Shown here: one piece after another, positions 1 through 7,370 of the stretch
Layout: the number at the start of each line of letters is the position of its first letter
How positions within the stretch are numbered: position 1 is the stretch's first letter
Source: DAMCAP01 sp964369265
Lineage (GTDB): Bacteria > Bacillota > Clostridia > Oscillospirales > Ruminococcaceae
Assembly: GCA_964369265.1 (NCBI GenBank)
Contig: CAYJEV010000005.1
Location: 1-41,216, forward strand
Direction of reading: 5' to 3'
DNA: 41,216 nt
The notes under the pieces: model-generated
Told to the model about the DNA's origin: nothing
Database searches by the model: none
The model's input: only the letters and a program-made list of their open reading frames with translations
Translations under genes and position numbers: made by a program

Positions 1-422
1 CATAGCGCTGGAGCGAAGCTATTTTCCTCTGATGGATTATATTCGCCATTTTTGTATAGATAAAACTTTAGGCGGTTAATAAGCGTGTTAGCGTTTCCGC
101 TCTCGTCCTCATGCACAACCAGCCCAACAGGCTTGTCAATTAGCACAATGTTTTCGTCCTCATACACAATGGAAATATCGCCCTTAACCTCAATAATTTC
201 GGAGCGACTATCCTCCCCAAGAAGCTCATCATTTATATAAAGCTCAAGGATATCTCCTTCGTTTAAAATAGTGTTGTTTTCGCAACGCTTTTTATTTAAT
301 TTAATACGTTTTTTTCTAATATATTTTTGAATAAGAGATGTTGGAAGGGAGGGAACAGCCTTTGTGATAAACCTGTCCACTCTTTGCCCAGCATCATTAT
401 GATTTATAGTGAAACTTTTCAT
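1..422 (-). CDS. RluA-family 23S rRNA/tRNA pseudouridine synthase, partial (N-terminal part only)
   Basis: The gene reads leftwards from an ATG at 422-420 and leaves the window at base 1, giving about 140 N-terminal residues. Residues about 12-62 form an S4 RNA-binding domain (RVDRFITKAVPSLPTS, then a basic IRKKRIKLNKKR stretch and EGDILELY). After it comes the start of the catalytic domain, IVYEDENIVLIDKPVGLVVHED, which is typical of RluC/RluD/YlyB proteins. These enzymes isomerise specific uridines in structured RNA. The catalytic Asp region lies outside the window, so the target RNA cannot be assigned. It is divergent from radC, with about 49 bp between the start codons. Confidence 0.88.
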   Translation of the reverse strand, partial: MKSFTINHNDAGQRVDRFITKAVPSLPTSLIQKYIRKKRIKLNKKRCENNTILNEGDILELYINDELLGEDSRSEIIEVKGDISIVYEDENIVLIDKPVGLVVHEDESGNANTLINRLKFYLYKNGEYNPSEENSFAPAL

Positions 423-471
423 TTTAGTATTGTTAATCCTTTCAGAATCAAATTTAAAGGTTGGTGAAGAA

Positions 472-1182
472 ATGCCAAAAGATAACCCACACGTTAATCA
501 TCGCAAGCGAATTAAGAAGCGCTTTTTAAATGAGGATTTAGACCATTTTGAAGATTATCAAGCATTAGAGCTGTTGCTGTTTTATTCTCTTTCTCAAATT
601 GACACAGTGCCAATTGCGAGGGCGCTTTTAGCGAAGTTTGGGAGCATTTCTGGGGTGTTTGAAGCGGATTTTGAGGAGCTTTTAACGGTTGAGGGTGTCG
701 GCGAACACACAGCGATACTGCTTTCGATGATAGCGCCAATGTTTAGGAAATATCAGCTAGATAAGGTAGACGAAAAGCGAATACTTGACACCACAGAAAA
801 GCTAGGCGAATATGTATCAGCCTTGTTTATTGGCAAATCGGTCGAGGAAGTTTACATGCTCTGCCTAACCCAAAAGAACAGACTTATCTGCACAGAACTT
901 TTAACAGAAGGTGATACCGCAAGCGTTACAATTAGCTCGCAAAAAGCTTTGGCAATTGCCCTTCGTTCAAAGGCATATTATGTTGTGCTAGCTCATAACC
1001 ATCCCCAACACTGGGCGATACCATCACATGTTGATTGTCGCACAACAGAGGAGCTAATGCATGAGTTTAAAACTGTCGGCATACATCTCAAAGACCATAT
1101 TATAGTTGCCTCTGATGGGTATTACTCAATGGAGGAGCATGGTTTGTTGGAAGGTGCAAGCTACAGCTTTAAGCGTTATTAG
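472..1182 (+). CDS. radC: RadC family JAB/MPN+ domain protein
   Basis: This 236-residue protein is close to the usual RadC length. An N-terminal UPF0758 helical region with a helix-hairpin-helix (LLTVEGVGEHTAILL) is followed by a JAB metalloprotease-like domain. Metal-ligand residues are present as H175-N-H177-P with S185 and D188, the HxHP...SxxD pattern. RadC proteins are common near DNA-metabolism and cell-wall genes, and their true activity is unsettled despite the old 'DNA repair' name. I chose the ATG at 472 because it follows an AAAGGTTGGTGAAGA stretch and gives the usual family N-terminus; an in-frame GTG at 409 would overlap the divergent gene. The 3' end overlaps glpK by 14 bp, tail to tail. 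Confidence 0.9.
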   Translation: MPKDNPHVNHRKRIKKRFLNEDLDHFEDYQALELLLFYSLSQIDTVPIARALLAKFGSISGVFEADFEELLTVEGVGEHTAILLSMIAPMFRKYQLDKVDEKRILDTTEKLGEYVSALFIGKSVEEVYMLCLTQKNRLICTELLTEGDTASVTISSQKALAIALRSKAYYVVLAHNHPQHWAIPSHVDCRTTEELMHEFKTVGIHLKDHIIVASDGYYSMEEHGLLEGASYSFKRY

Positions 1183-2653
1183 ATAAAGTCCTATTAACAG
1201 CCATATGCCAACCTTTTATATATTTCTGCCTTAAGTCATCTGATATTTGAGGGAGGAATATTTTTTTGCCTCCAAGATAGCCCTTAACTTCTGAAATATC
1301 GTTGTATAGCCCAACAGCAAGCCCAGCAAGGGCAGCAGCACCAAGCGCAGTTGTTTCTTTATTGTTAGCCACTCCGACAGGTACATTAAGTATATCAGCT
1401 TGAAACTGCATTAGCATGTTGTTGGCGCACGCTCCACCATCAACGCTTAGTGAAGCGAGAGGGGAATTTATATCGCTCTGCATTGCTTCAAGCACATCTA
1501 ATGTTTGGAATGCTATGCTTTCTAAAGTCGCCCTGACAATATGGGCTTTGTTGCTTCCTCGTGAAAGCCCAACAATCGCACCTCTAGCATACATATCCCA
1601 ATAAGGAGCGCCAAGACCTGTGAAGGCTGGGATTAAATAGACACCGTTATTATCCTTAACTGACAATGCTATCTCTTCAGATTCTGCTGCACTATCAATA
1701 ATGCCAAGCTCATCTCTAAGCCACTGAACAGCTGCACCAGCCACAAATATACTCCCCTCAAGCGCATAACTAACTTTGCCATCAATACCAATGGCTATTG
1801 TAGTTAATAGTCCATTTTTAGATTTATGGATGGTATCTCCTGTGTTCATTAGTAGGAAACAGCCAGTGCCATAAGTGTTTTTAGCCTCGCCCTTTTCAAA
1901 ACAGCCTTGTCCGAATAGAGCAGCTTGTTGGTCGCCAGCAATGCCTGAAATTGGTATTTTTATGCCATCAATGCTTGTATATCCATAGATTTCGCTAGAG
2001 CTCTTAACTTCTGGTAACATATTCATTGGTATGTTAAGCAGTGCGCATAGCTTTTCATCCCAGCATAGCTTTTCAATGTTATAGAGCATTGTGCGAGAAG
2101 CGTTGGTGCAGTCAGTTACATGAACTTTGCCTTCTGTCATTTTCCAAACTAGGAAGCTATCAATAGTGCCGAATAGTAGCTTGCCTTCATTAGCAAGCTC
2201 TCTTGCGCCATTTACATTATCGAGTATCCATTTTATTTTTGTGCCGCTAAAATAAGCGTCTACAACTAATCCAGTCGCTTCTCTTATATAGTCGGCATGT
2301 CCATCATTTTTAAGTTGCTCGCATATATCGGCACTGCGCCTACATTGCCAAACAATGGCGTTGTGTATAGGAAGCCCTGTTTCTTTGTTCCACACAACAG
2401 TTGTTTCACGTTGGTTGGTTATACCAATAGCAGCAATTTCTTCAGCCTTAACTCTTCCAGAAACAACTGCCTCCATTACCACACCCATTTGTGTTGCATA
2501 AATCTCATTAGCATCATGCTCCACCCATCCAATATTAGGATATATTTGAGTAATCTCTTTTTGCGCTTTGCTAATCTCTCTAAGCTTGCTATCAAAAACT
2601 ATAGCCCTGCAAGCTGTTGTTCCTTGATCAATTGATAAAATATATTTTTTCAT
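1169..2653 (-). CDS. glpK: Glycerol kinase
   Basis: A 494-residue FGGY-family kinase that phosphorylates glycerol to sn-glycerol 3-phosphate with ATP in the cytoplasm. Visible motifs are the N-terminal DQGTTACRAIVFD, SRTMLYNI, GDQQAALFGQGCFEKG, NTYGTGCFLLMNTG, GLGAPYWDMYARG and the C-terminal DGGACANNMLMQF, all in family order. I chose the ATG at 2653-2651, which gives MKKYILSIDQGTT, over an upstream in-frame TTG at 2674. The loop before GDQQ reads EIYGYTSIDGIKIPISG. It lacks the histidine-containing YHFFG-type segment phosphorylated by HPr in many Gram-positive GlpK proteins. No glpF or glpD is adjacent. The small membrane gene upstream is on the same strand and may be co-transcribed. Confidence 0.97.
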   Translation of the reverse strand: MKKYILSIDQGTTACRAIVFDSKLREISKAQKEITQIYPNIGWVEHDANEIYATQMGVVMEAVVSGRVKAEEIAAIGITNQRETTVVWNKETGLPIHNAIVWQCRRSADICEQLKNDGHADYIREATGLVVDAYFSGTKIKWILDNVNGARELANEGKLLFGTIDSFLVWKMTEGKVHVTDCTNASRTMLYNIEKLCWDEKLCALLNIPMNMLPEVKSSSEIYGYTSIDGIKIPISGIAGDQQAALFGQGCFEKGEAKNTYGTGCFLLMNTGDTIHKSKNGLLTTIAIGIDGKVSYALEGSIFVAGAAVQWLRDELGIIDSAAESEEIALSVKDNNGVYLIPAFTGLGAPYWDMYARGAIVGLSRGSNKAHIVRATLESIAFQTLDVLEAMQSDINSPLASLSVDGGACANNMLMQFQADILNVPVGVANNKETTALGAAALAGLAVGLYNDISEVKGYLGGKKIFLPQISDDLRQKYIKGWHMAVNRTLSNNA

Positions 2654-2714
2654 AATGCTTAAACATCCTTTCAAAAATTGAGTTGATATGTAAATAATTA
2701 AAAGTGAATAATGA

Positions 2715-3101
2715 CTAACGCTTTGTATGCTCGTCCAATTTATTGCAAAGGTATTTTAAATTTGGCCCATAAGCGCTTATTCCAGCAAACTGCCTAGCAA
2801 ATACAGAGCCAAAAAACACTATCCTGAATATATCATTAAAGCTATATAGGCATAAACCTACAATCATAATAATTTGGGCGATAATTGCTGTGGTTAGTTG
2901 TTTGTTTGTTAGGTTAGTTATTTTTTTCATTTCAGTAACTATTTTATAGTAATAAAAGAAGCTGACTATAAAAGAAATAACACCAGCAAATTTTAAGGCA
3001 ATGTTAAGCGCCATATTGTTTGTTATGTAGTTGCTGGTGAAGTAAAGTGCAATTCCTAAGGCTAGAGATACATTATTTACATTATAGTATTTTGTGAACA
3101 T
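2715..3101 (-). CDS. Small hypothetical membrane protein
   Basis: I do not recognise this 128-residue protein. It shows about four hydrophobic segments (roughly residues 12-28, 34-52, 72-90 and 90-108) separated by short charged loops, with a basic, charged C-terminus ending LDEHTKR, so it is probably a multi-pass inner-membrane protein. The ATG at 3101-3099 follows a GAAAGAAG Shine-Dalgarno-like sequence and is preferred over the longer frame from 3119. It lies 61 bp upstream of glpK on the same strand. No motif suggests glycerol transport, as it lacks the two NPA motifs of GlpF-type channels. Confidence 0.6.
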   Translation of the reverse strand: MFTKYYNVNNVSLALGIALYFTSNYITNNMALNIALKFAGVISFIVSFFYYYKIVTEMKKITNLTNKQLTTAIIAQIIMIVGLCLYSFNDIFRIVFFGSVFARQFAGISAYGPNLKYLCNKLDEHTKR

Positions 3102-3192
3102 ATTAAAATCTTCTTTCAAGTTTTATAGATAAATACATACTACCATTTTTACAATAAAAACACAATAGAAATAATGCTTATTCCTTATTATT

Positions 3193-3223
3193 GAATATTA
3201 CTTTATATTTTATTGCATATATT
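3193..3223 (+). promoter_or_regulatory. Possible sigma-E-like (sporulation) promoter of yunB
   Basis: GAATATT at 3193-3199 and CATATATT at 3216-3223 resemble the -35 (KMATATT) and -10 (CATACAAT-like) elements of mother-cell sigma-E promoters. They are 16 bp apart, one or two bases longer than the usual spacing. yunB is a sigma-E-controlled gene in Bacillus subtilis, which makes the placement sensible. AT-rich DNA gives such matches easily, so this is only a candidate. Confidence 0.3.
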
Positions 3224-3240
3224 TTAATGGGGGTGATATT

Positions 3241-3891
3241 TTGAAAGGAAATAGGCAAAGGCTAACTGAAAATAAAAAAAGAATGCACAAAGCTTTTTTT
3301 AAAACTTTAATAGCATTCATTATAATAGTTTCGCTCTTGTTATATGCTGATAGTAAGATTAGGCCAATAGTTGAGTCGATGGCATCATATCAAGTTAGGC
3401 TTTTAGTTACTCAAAAAATAAATGATTCTGTTGTATTAACCTTAAATGAAAATGAAACCACATCGAAAGAGCTTGTAACTGTCGATATAGGCACCGATGG
3501 AACTGTTGCCTCAATACAAACTGATTCGGCAAAAATAAACCGATTAAAAGCAGAAATAACCTCGGCTGTATCAGAAAACCTAAAAACTCTCAGCACTCAA
3601 ACTATAGGAATTCCCCTTGGAAGTTTAACTGGTGTTCAGTTTTTTTCTGGTAGAGGGCCAAGGCTAACATTCGCAGTTATTCCCTCAAGCTTTGTGCAGT
3701 CAACCTTTGATAGTAGCTTTACAACAGCTGGCATTAACCAAACTGTACATAGAATTAACATTGAGATAGTAACCTCTGTTCTTGCCATTATTCCAGGGTA
3801 CTCAACAAGAACTGAAATAGTAGCAGATTTTTGCATAGCAGAAACAGTTATAGTCGGAACAGTGCCTGATATGTTTGCAAATATAGAATAG
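3241..3891 (+). CDS. yunB: Sporulation protein YunB
   Basis: A 216-residue protein with one N-terminal membrane anchor (residues about 20-38, FKTLIAFIIIVSLLLYAD) and an extracytoplasmic domain. The family signature is clear: IPLGSLTGVQFFSGRGPR followed by AGINQTVHRI. YunB is a mother-cell sporulation protein of unknown biochemical role. It starts at TTG 3241, directly behind a strong GGGGGTGAT ribosome binding site, and no ATG fits better. It is a single-gene unit, divergent from the membrane gene to its left and convergent with gerQ. Its presence indicates a spore-forming organism. Confidence 0.88.
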   Translation: MKGNRQRLTENKKRMHKAFFKTLIAFIIIVSLLLYADSKIRPIVESMASYQVRLLVTQKINDSVVLTLNENETTSKELVTVDIGTDGTVASIQTDSAKINRLKAEITSAVSENLKTLSTQTIGIPLGSLTGVQFFSGRGPRLTFAVIPSSFVQSTFDSSFTTAGINQTVHRINIEIVTSVLAIIPGYSTRTEIVADFCIAETVIVGTVPDMFANIE

Positions 3892-3920
3892 GAGCTATAA
3901 CCAACTCAATTATAGCTCCT
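3890..3920. terminator. Stem-loop between yunB and gerQ
   Basis: AGGAGCTATAA at 3890-3900 pairs perfectly with TTATAGCTCCT at 3910-3920 around a 9-base loop, giving an 11-bp stem between two convergent genes. The run after the stem on the plus strand is A-rich rather than T-rich, and the minus-strand side is only moderately T-rich (ATTCTATATTT). It probably ends both transcripts but is not a textbook intrinsic terminator. Confidence 0.55.
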
Positions 3921-3934
3921 AAAAAATTGTTTAA

Positions 3935-4318
3935 TTATCTTCTCATCTGCATGTCATATATATTCTGCATTGGAATGTTTTGCACTGGCATTTGAGTTAC
4001 TGGAGGAATAAAAGTTACAAACTTCACTGAGTATACATCGCAAGTCACATAGACATTATTTGCATCGTCATAAAGCGTTACAACGCCTCTTCCAACAGCA
4101 AATATATATCCGCTTTTTCTAACAAGCTCTGTTGTGCCGATTAAAAAATCAATATGTGCGTAGTTGCCTATATTTTCAGAAAGTATTTGCTGAAAAGAGC
4201 CTTTCATAGCTTCAGTATTAAAGTTTTCTGGTGGTGGGAAGTGTATTCCCATATCAGCAGTATATGTATTAGGTTGGTTTGCAGGGATGTTCATAGCGCC
4301 CATGTTCATATTGTTCAT
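3935..4318 (-). CDS. gerQ: Spore coat protein GerQ-like
   Basis: A 127-residue protein with a Met/Asn/Pro-rich N-terminal third (residues 1-35), then a domain matching the GerQ pattern: SFQQILSENIGNYAHIDFL, then VGRGVVTLYDD and YSVKFVTFIPP. GerQ is an inner coat protein needed to localise and activate the cortex-lytic enzyme CwlJ. The adjacent upstream gene is cwlJ on the same strand, the same pairing seen in Bacillus, which strengthens a call that sequence alone would leave moderate. The start at 4318 follows AGAAAGGATT at a long spacing. The C-terminus is again Met/Gln/Asn-rich, which is common in coat proteins. Confidence 0.75.
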   Translation of the reverse strand: MNNMNMGAMNIPANQPNTYTADMGIHFPPPENFNTEAMKGSFQQILSENIGNYAHIDFLIGTTELVRKSGYIFAVGRGVVTLYDDANNVYVTCDVYSVKFVTFIPPVTQMPVQNIPMQNIYDMQMRR

Positions 4319-4401
4319 ATTAATAAATAATCCTTTCTGTCATTAGTGTCACATAAATAATACTTTGCTCTTAGCCTAACTTATAGATAAAGATAAGAGG
4401 T

Positions 4402-4842
4402 TTATGTTTCGCTATATTTCTCGGTTGGGTTGTAAAAGCAGTGTTGCCTAATTTTTATAACAAGCTTTCCGACATCTGAAGGGAAGTATGGTCTGCATGG
4501 TTTTTCAAAAGGGTTATAGTACCAAAGCGACTGCCCAACATTATTAAGCCTGTTGCCAGCTATAGCCCAATTGGCAATATCGTAGTGTATTTGCTCAGGA
4601 CGCATATTATAGATGTTTTGAGGATTATACTCTCCTCCAATAGTTTCTCTAAGGCAATCAAATTGCCCACGCTGAAATAACACCTCTCTTATACTTCCTC
4701 TGCCAAGCCTTGCATATTCGCCATAAGTTACATTAACTCTATTCATGATAACAGATGCGACAGCCTTCATACCATCCTCGCCCTCACCGCCAGCTTCGCA
4801 CTGAATAGTTCGTGCTAAAATCTCCAAATCACTAAGCGCCAT
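4402..4842 (-). CDS. cwlJ: CwlJ-like spore cortex-lytic cell wall hydrolase
   Basis: A 146-residue single-domain Hydrolase_2 (SleB/CwlJ) protein. Family motifs are ARTIQCEAGGEGEDGMKAVASVIMNRV with the catalytic Glu in CEAGGE, then QRGQFDC and SLWYYNP. CwlJ has no signal peptide and no SleB-type peptidoglycan-binding domain, as seen here. It degrades cortex peptidoglycan during germination, acting from the coat side. The ATG at 4842-4840 sits 7 bases behind AAAGGAGG, which decides against the longer frame from 4872. It is the first gene of a two-gene unit with gerQ. A CATATAAT element (minus strand, 4895-4888) resembles a sigma-E/K -10 box, without a convincing -35. Confidence 0.92.
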   Translation of the reverse strand: MALSDLEILARTIQCEAGGEGEDGMKAVASVIMNRVNVTYGEYARLGRGSIREVLFQRGQFDCLRETIGGEYNPQNIYNMRPEQIHYDIANWAIAGNRLNNVGQSLWYYNPFEKPCRPYFPSDVGKLVIKIRQHCFYNPTEKYSET

Positions 4843-4928
4843 AGTTGCCTCCTTTCTCTTAAATGTTATCAAGATATTACCAATATCATTATATGCAATA
4901 AAAATATTGATGATACAGATATTTTCTA

Positions 4929-4957
4929 TTTACAAATGTTAAAAAAACGTGTATAAT
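4929..4957 (+). promoter_or_regulatory. Sigma-A-type promoter of the HD-GYP gene
   Basis: TTTACA at 4929-4934 and a perfect TATAAT at 4952-4957 are separated by 17 bp, an almost ideal housekeeping promoter. It lies about 40 bp upstream of the HD-GYP start codon and points away from cwlJ. Confidence 0.7.
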
Positions 4958-4997
4958 TTGAAATATAGTAATAAAATGAATGGCAAAGGTGGAAAAT

Positions 4998-5912
4998 ATG
5001 AGCAATAACAATAACTTCTCTCTATTTCAAGACATCTACGACAATCAAGGAAGGCTAATACTGTCAAAAGGCACAGAAATAGAACTATCAACCGAAAGAA
5101 TTGGAAACTTAAAAAGGATGGGGATTTATGATGCTGTTATGGAGCAGTACAATAATCAGCCAGAAATGTCATTTGATGAGTTTCTAGAGAATACTATCCC
5201 AAATCTAGGAGCGTCACCAACACTAAATGCTAACTCATTTATTGCTTTAGATGAGCTAGAAATGGCAGAGGTAAAGACTGTCGAGCAGCTTAGGAAGCAG
5301 TTTAGCAATGTTTCTGACCAGAGCTTTAGAAAGGCAAATGATATTGTTAATGCTATTATATTTGCGGATTCTTCTTATAGCTGGAAGAGATATTCAAATT
5401 TGCTTTTCACATATGTAGAATGGCTGTATAGTCACTCTATCAATACTGCTATTGTTAGCTGCATTATAGCAATTGGACTAGGATACTCAAATCCTGCTTT
5501 AATGCGCCTTGCTATGGGTGCAGTGTTTCATGATATTGGAATGACCTTGCTTCCAAAAGAGATATTATTAAAGTCTAGTACTTTAACTGATGTTGAATAT
5601 AAGGTTATACAAAACCATAGCGAAATGGGATATTCTATGATAAAGGATATTGATATTCCAGAGGAAAGCAAGCTAATAGTGCTGCAACATCATGAAAAGC
5701 TTGATGGTAGCGGATATCCTCATGGACTTTTAGGAGAAGAGATAACCGAACCAGCCTTAATTACAATGATAGCTGAGTTCTTTGATACAGCAACAACAGC
5801 ACGTTCATATAAAGATGCCGATACAGTTGAGAATGTTCTTGCTATAATGAAGAACGCTCCTCATATTTTCCCTGATCATATAGTTGATGTATTAGAAAAG
5901 CTGGTTTCATAA
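4998..5912 (+). CDS. HD-GYP domain protein (putative c-di-GMP phosphodiesterase, variant motifs)
   Basis: A 304-residue protein with an N-terminal region of about 120 residues without a recognised sensor and a C-terminal HD-GYP domain. Visible motifs are HS in LYSHSINTA, HDIG in AVFHDIGMTLLP, the second His in QNHSEMGYSM, and HHEKLDGSGYP followed by GLLGEEI. HD-GYP enzymes hydrolyse c-di-GMP, often all the way to GMP. Two positions differ from the common pattern: the Lys of HDIGK is Met, and the late IADxxDA motif is IAEFFDT. The ATG at 4998 follows AAAGGTGG by 5 bases and is preferred over the ATG at 4980. It is a monocistronic unit with its own promoter and terminator. Confidence 0.85.
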   Translation: MSNNNNFSLFQDIYDNQGRLILSKGTEIELSTERIGNLKRMGIYDAVMEQYNNQPEMSFDEFLENTIPNLGASPTLNANSFIALDELEMAEVKTVEQLRKQFSNVSDQSFRKANDIVNAIIFADSSYSWKRYSNLLFTYVEWLYSHSINTAIVSCIIAIGLGYSNPALMRLAMGAVFHDIGMTLLPKEILLKSSTLTDVEYKVIQNHSEMGYSMIKDIDIPEESKLIVLQHHEKLDGSGYPHGLLGEEITEPALITMIAEFFDTATTARSYKDADTVENVLAIMKNAPHIFPDHIVDVLEKLVS

Positions 5913-5927
5913 ACATAAATTACAATA

Positions 5928-5962
5928 AAAAGACTATGCGAGTTTATTTCGCATAGTCTTTT
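5928..5962. terminator. Bidirectional intrinsic terminator
   Basis: AAAAGACTATGCGA (5928-5941) pairs perfectly with TCGCATAGTCTTTT (5949-5962) around a 7-base loop. T-rich tails on both strands let it end the HD-GYP gene on plus and the membrane-protein gene on minus. Confidence 0.88.
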
Positions 5963-5965
5963 CTG

Positions 5966-6535
5966 CTATTGTTTTAAAAAGTAGTTTATATCCAAAATTG
6001 TTTTAGAATAGGGGAGATAGCTTAGCTCTATATTGCTTGTGATTAGCGACTGGCTTTGCATTTTAGTTATAGAGAAGCTCATTTCTTGGTTATTTTCAGT
6101 GTTGTACCCAATTAAGTTGTATCTTGTGTGAGTTCCGCCACGAACAGAGGAGGTTGTATGGCTTTCAACTGTCACATCCTCTAATTCAACTATAACAGGG
6201 TTATTGATATAAGAGAAATCTAGTATACGGATAGAAACAAAAAAAAGCATAACTATGGCTATTAAAGCTAGCGGGATTTTATTTTTAGTTTGCTTAGATT
6301 TGATTGCGCCTACAGTAGAGGCTATAAAACATACTAAAAACAGAATAAAAGTTGAAATGAATTTTGCAATGCCCTCTAAAATGTTAAACTGAACATAGGC
6401 AAAAATAGATATTAGCAAAATCCCTAAAATAGTTAGTGCTATCTTCCATATTGGTACTGATGTTCTGTATGGGGAGCTTTTATCACAACCTAAAGGAAGA
6501 GAGATAGAGAATTTGCTTTTTGGAGAGCTAAGCAT
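5966..6535 (-). CDS. Hypothetical membrane protein, possibly N-terminally frameshifted
   Basis: I do not recognise this 189-residue protein. It has three hydrophobic segments (residues about 29-48, 55-76 and 87-106), then a hydrophilic C-terminal domain of about 80 residues that ends at a shared terminator. The ATG at 6535 has no good ribosome binding site. Upstream, the same frame stays open back to a TGA at about 6602, reading ERVKFNKEIREAHELEREK, a natural-looking charged helix. Further up an AAGGAGTGAT lies at about 6618-6627. A run of seven A lies between; one more A would join the frames, although no ATG follows the AAGGAG. The true start is therefore uncertain, and an indel is possible. 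Confidence 0.6.
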   Translation of the reverse strand: MLSSPKSKFSISLPLGCDKSSPYRTSVPIWKIALTILGILLISIFAYVQFNILEGIAKFISTFILFLVCFIASTVGAIKSKQTKNKIPLALIAIVMLFFVSIRILDFSYINNPVIVELEDVTVESHTTSSVRGGTHTRYNLIGYNTENNQEMSFSITKMQSQSLITSNIELSYLPYSKTILDINYFLKQ

Positions 6536-6688
6536 TTTTTCTCTTTCTAGTTCGTGAGCCTCTCTAATTTCTTTATTAAATTTTACACGTTCTTTTTTTG
6601 TTCAGTTGCCGATAAATATCACTCCTTAGTATAGATTGTGTTTCAATTTTTAATACTTAAATAACACTAGATTTTTGAGCAAAATCAT

Positions 6689-6720
6689 AAAGCAGAGGTT
6701 ACCGAAATAACTTCTGCTTT
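6689..6720 (-). terminator. Terminator of the cheAWRB operon
   Basis: AAAGCAGAGGTTA (6689-6701) pairs with TAACTTCTGCTTT (6708-6720), 13 bp with one G-T wobble and a 6-base loop. It lies 6 bases beyond the cheB stop on the minus strand. The T-tract after it (TTTATGATTTT) is imperfect. Confidence 0.7.
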
Positions 6721-6726
6721 GGGTTA

Positions 6727-7335
6727 TTATTTGAACTTGTTAAGATACTTTTTTACCAAAGCTGGAATCTCGCTAGGAGCAGCTTCAACTACAACACCAC
6801 CAAGCTTTTTAGCTTCATTAGGCATACCATACACTACACAGCTCGCTTCATTTTGACCGATGGTATATGCTCCGGCTCTTTTAAGAGATAGTAATCCATT
6901 AGCCCCATCATTGCCCATACCGGTTAATAGTATCCCGATAGCATTGCTGGTTGCATTTTGAGATACAGAATTAAAGAGCACATCTACAGAAGGCATAAAG
7001 CCATTAACTTTCTCACCCTCAACAAGCTGAACACGAAACTTTCCTCCAGTAAACACAACTTTTGTATGCAAGTTATTAGTTGGAGCTATAAGTGCAACAC
7101 CACTAGTTAAGGTATCGCCATTCTTAGCTTCTTTTACTGAAATTTTGCAGACAGCATTTAATCTATCTGCAAAAAAGCTAGTAAAACTTATTGGCATATG
7201 TTGAACAATTATAATTGGGGGAGAGTCTTCAGGCAAAGCCTTTAAGATATCTTGAATTACTGTAGTACCACCTGTTGAAGAACCAATGGCTATTATGAAA
7301 TTGTCTTTAGAATGCATACGAATGGAATCATTCAT
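6727..7335 (-). CDS. cheB: CheB methylesterase catalytic domain, without receiver domain
   Basis: A 202-residue protein made only of the CheB methylesterase domain. The catalytic triad is visible as S20 (GSSTGG), H46 (QHMP) and D143 (GMGNDG). It removes methyl groups from (and may deamidate) chemoreceptor glutamates. Ordinary CheB is about 350 residues with an N-terminal receiver that CheA phosphorylates to activate the enzyme. Here that domain is absent, and only 35 bp separate the start from the end of cheR, so it has not been split off next door. It is the last gene of the minus-strand che operon. The start at 7335 follows AAGAAAGGAT at a long spacing; an alternative ATG lies at 7317. Confidence 0.92.
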   Translation of the reverse strand: MNDSIRMHSKDNFIIAIGSSTGGTTVIQDILKALPEDSPPIIIVQHMPISFTSFFADRLNAVCKISVKEAKNGDTLTSGVALIAPTNNLHTKVVFTGGKFRVQLVEGEKVNGFMPSVDVLFNSVSQNATSNAIGILLTGMGNDGANGLLSLKRAGAYTIGQNEASCVVYGMPNEAKKLGGVVVEAAPSEIPALVKKYLNKFK

Positions 7336-7370
7336 AAAAGCAGAGATCCTTTCTTAAATTAGAGCTTTTA

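Noticed and set aside
6608..6615. Perfect sigma-28 -10 sequence GCCGATAA on the plus strand
   Set aside because: No TAAA-like -35 at 15 bp, and only minus-strand genes lie downstream.
7336..7370. A separated receiver domain for CheB
   Set aside because: Only 35 bp lie between cheR and cheB, so there is no room for a receiver or a broken remnant.
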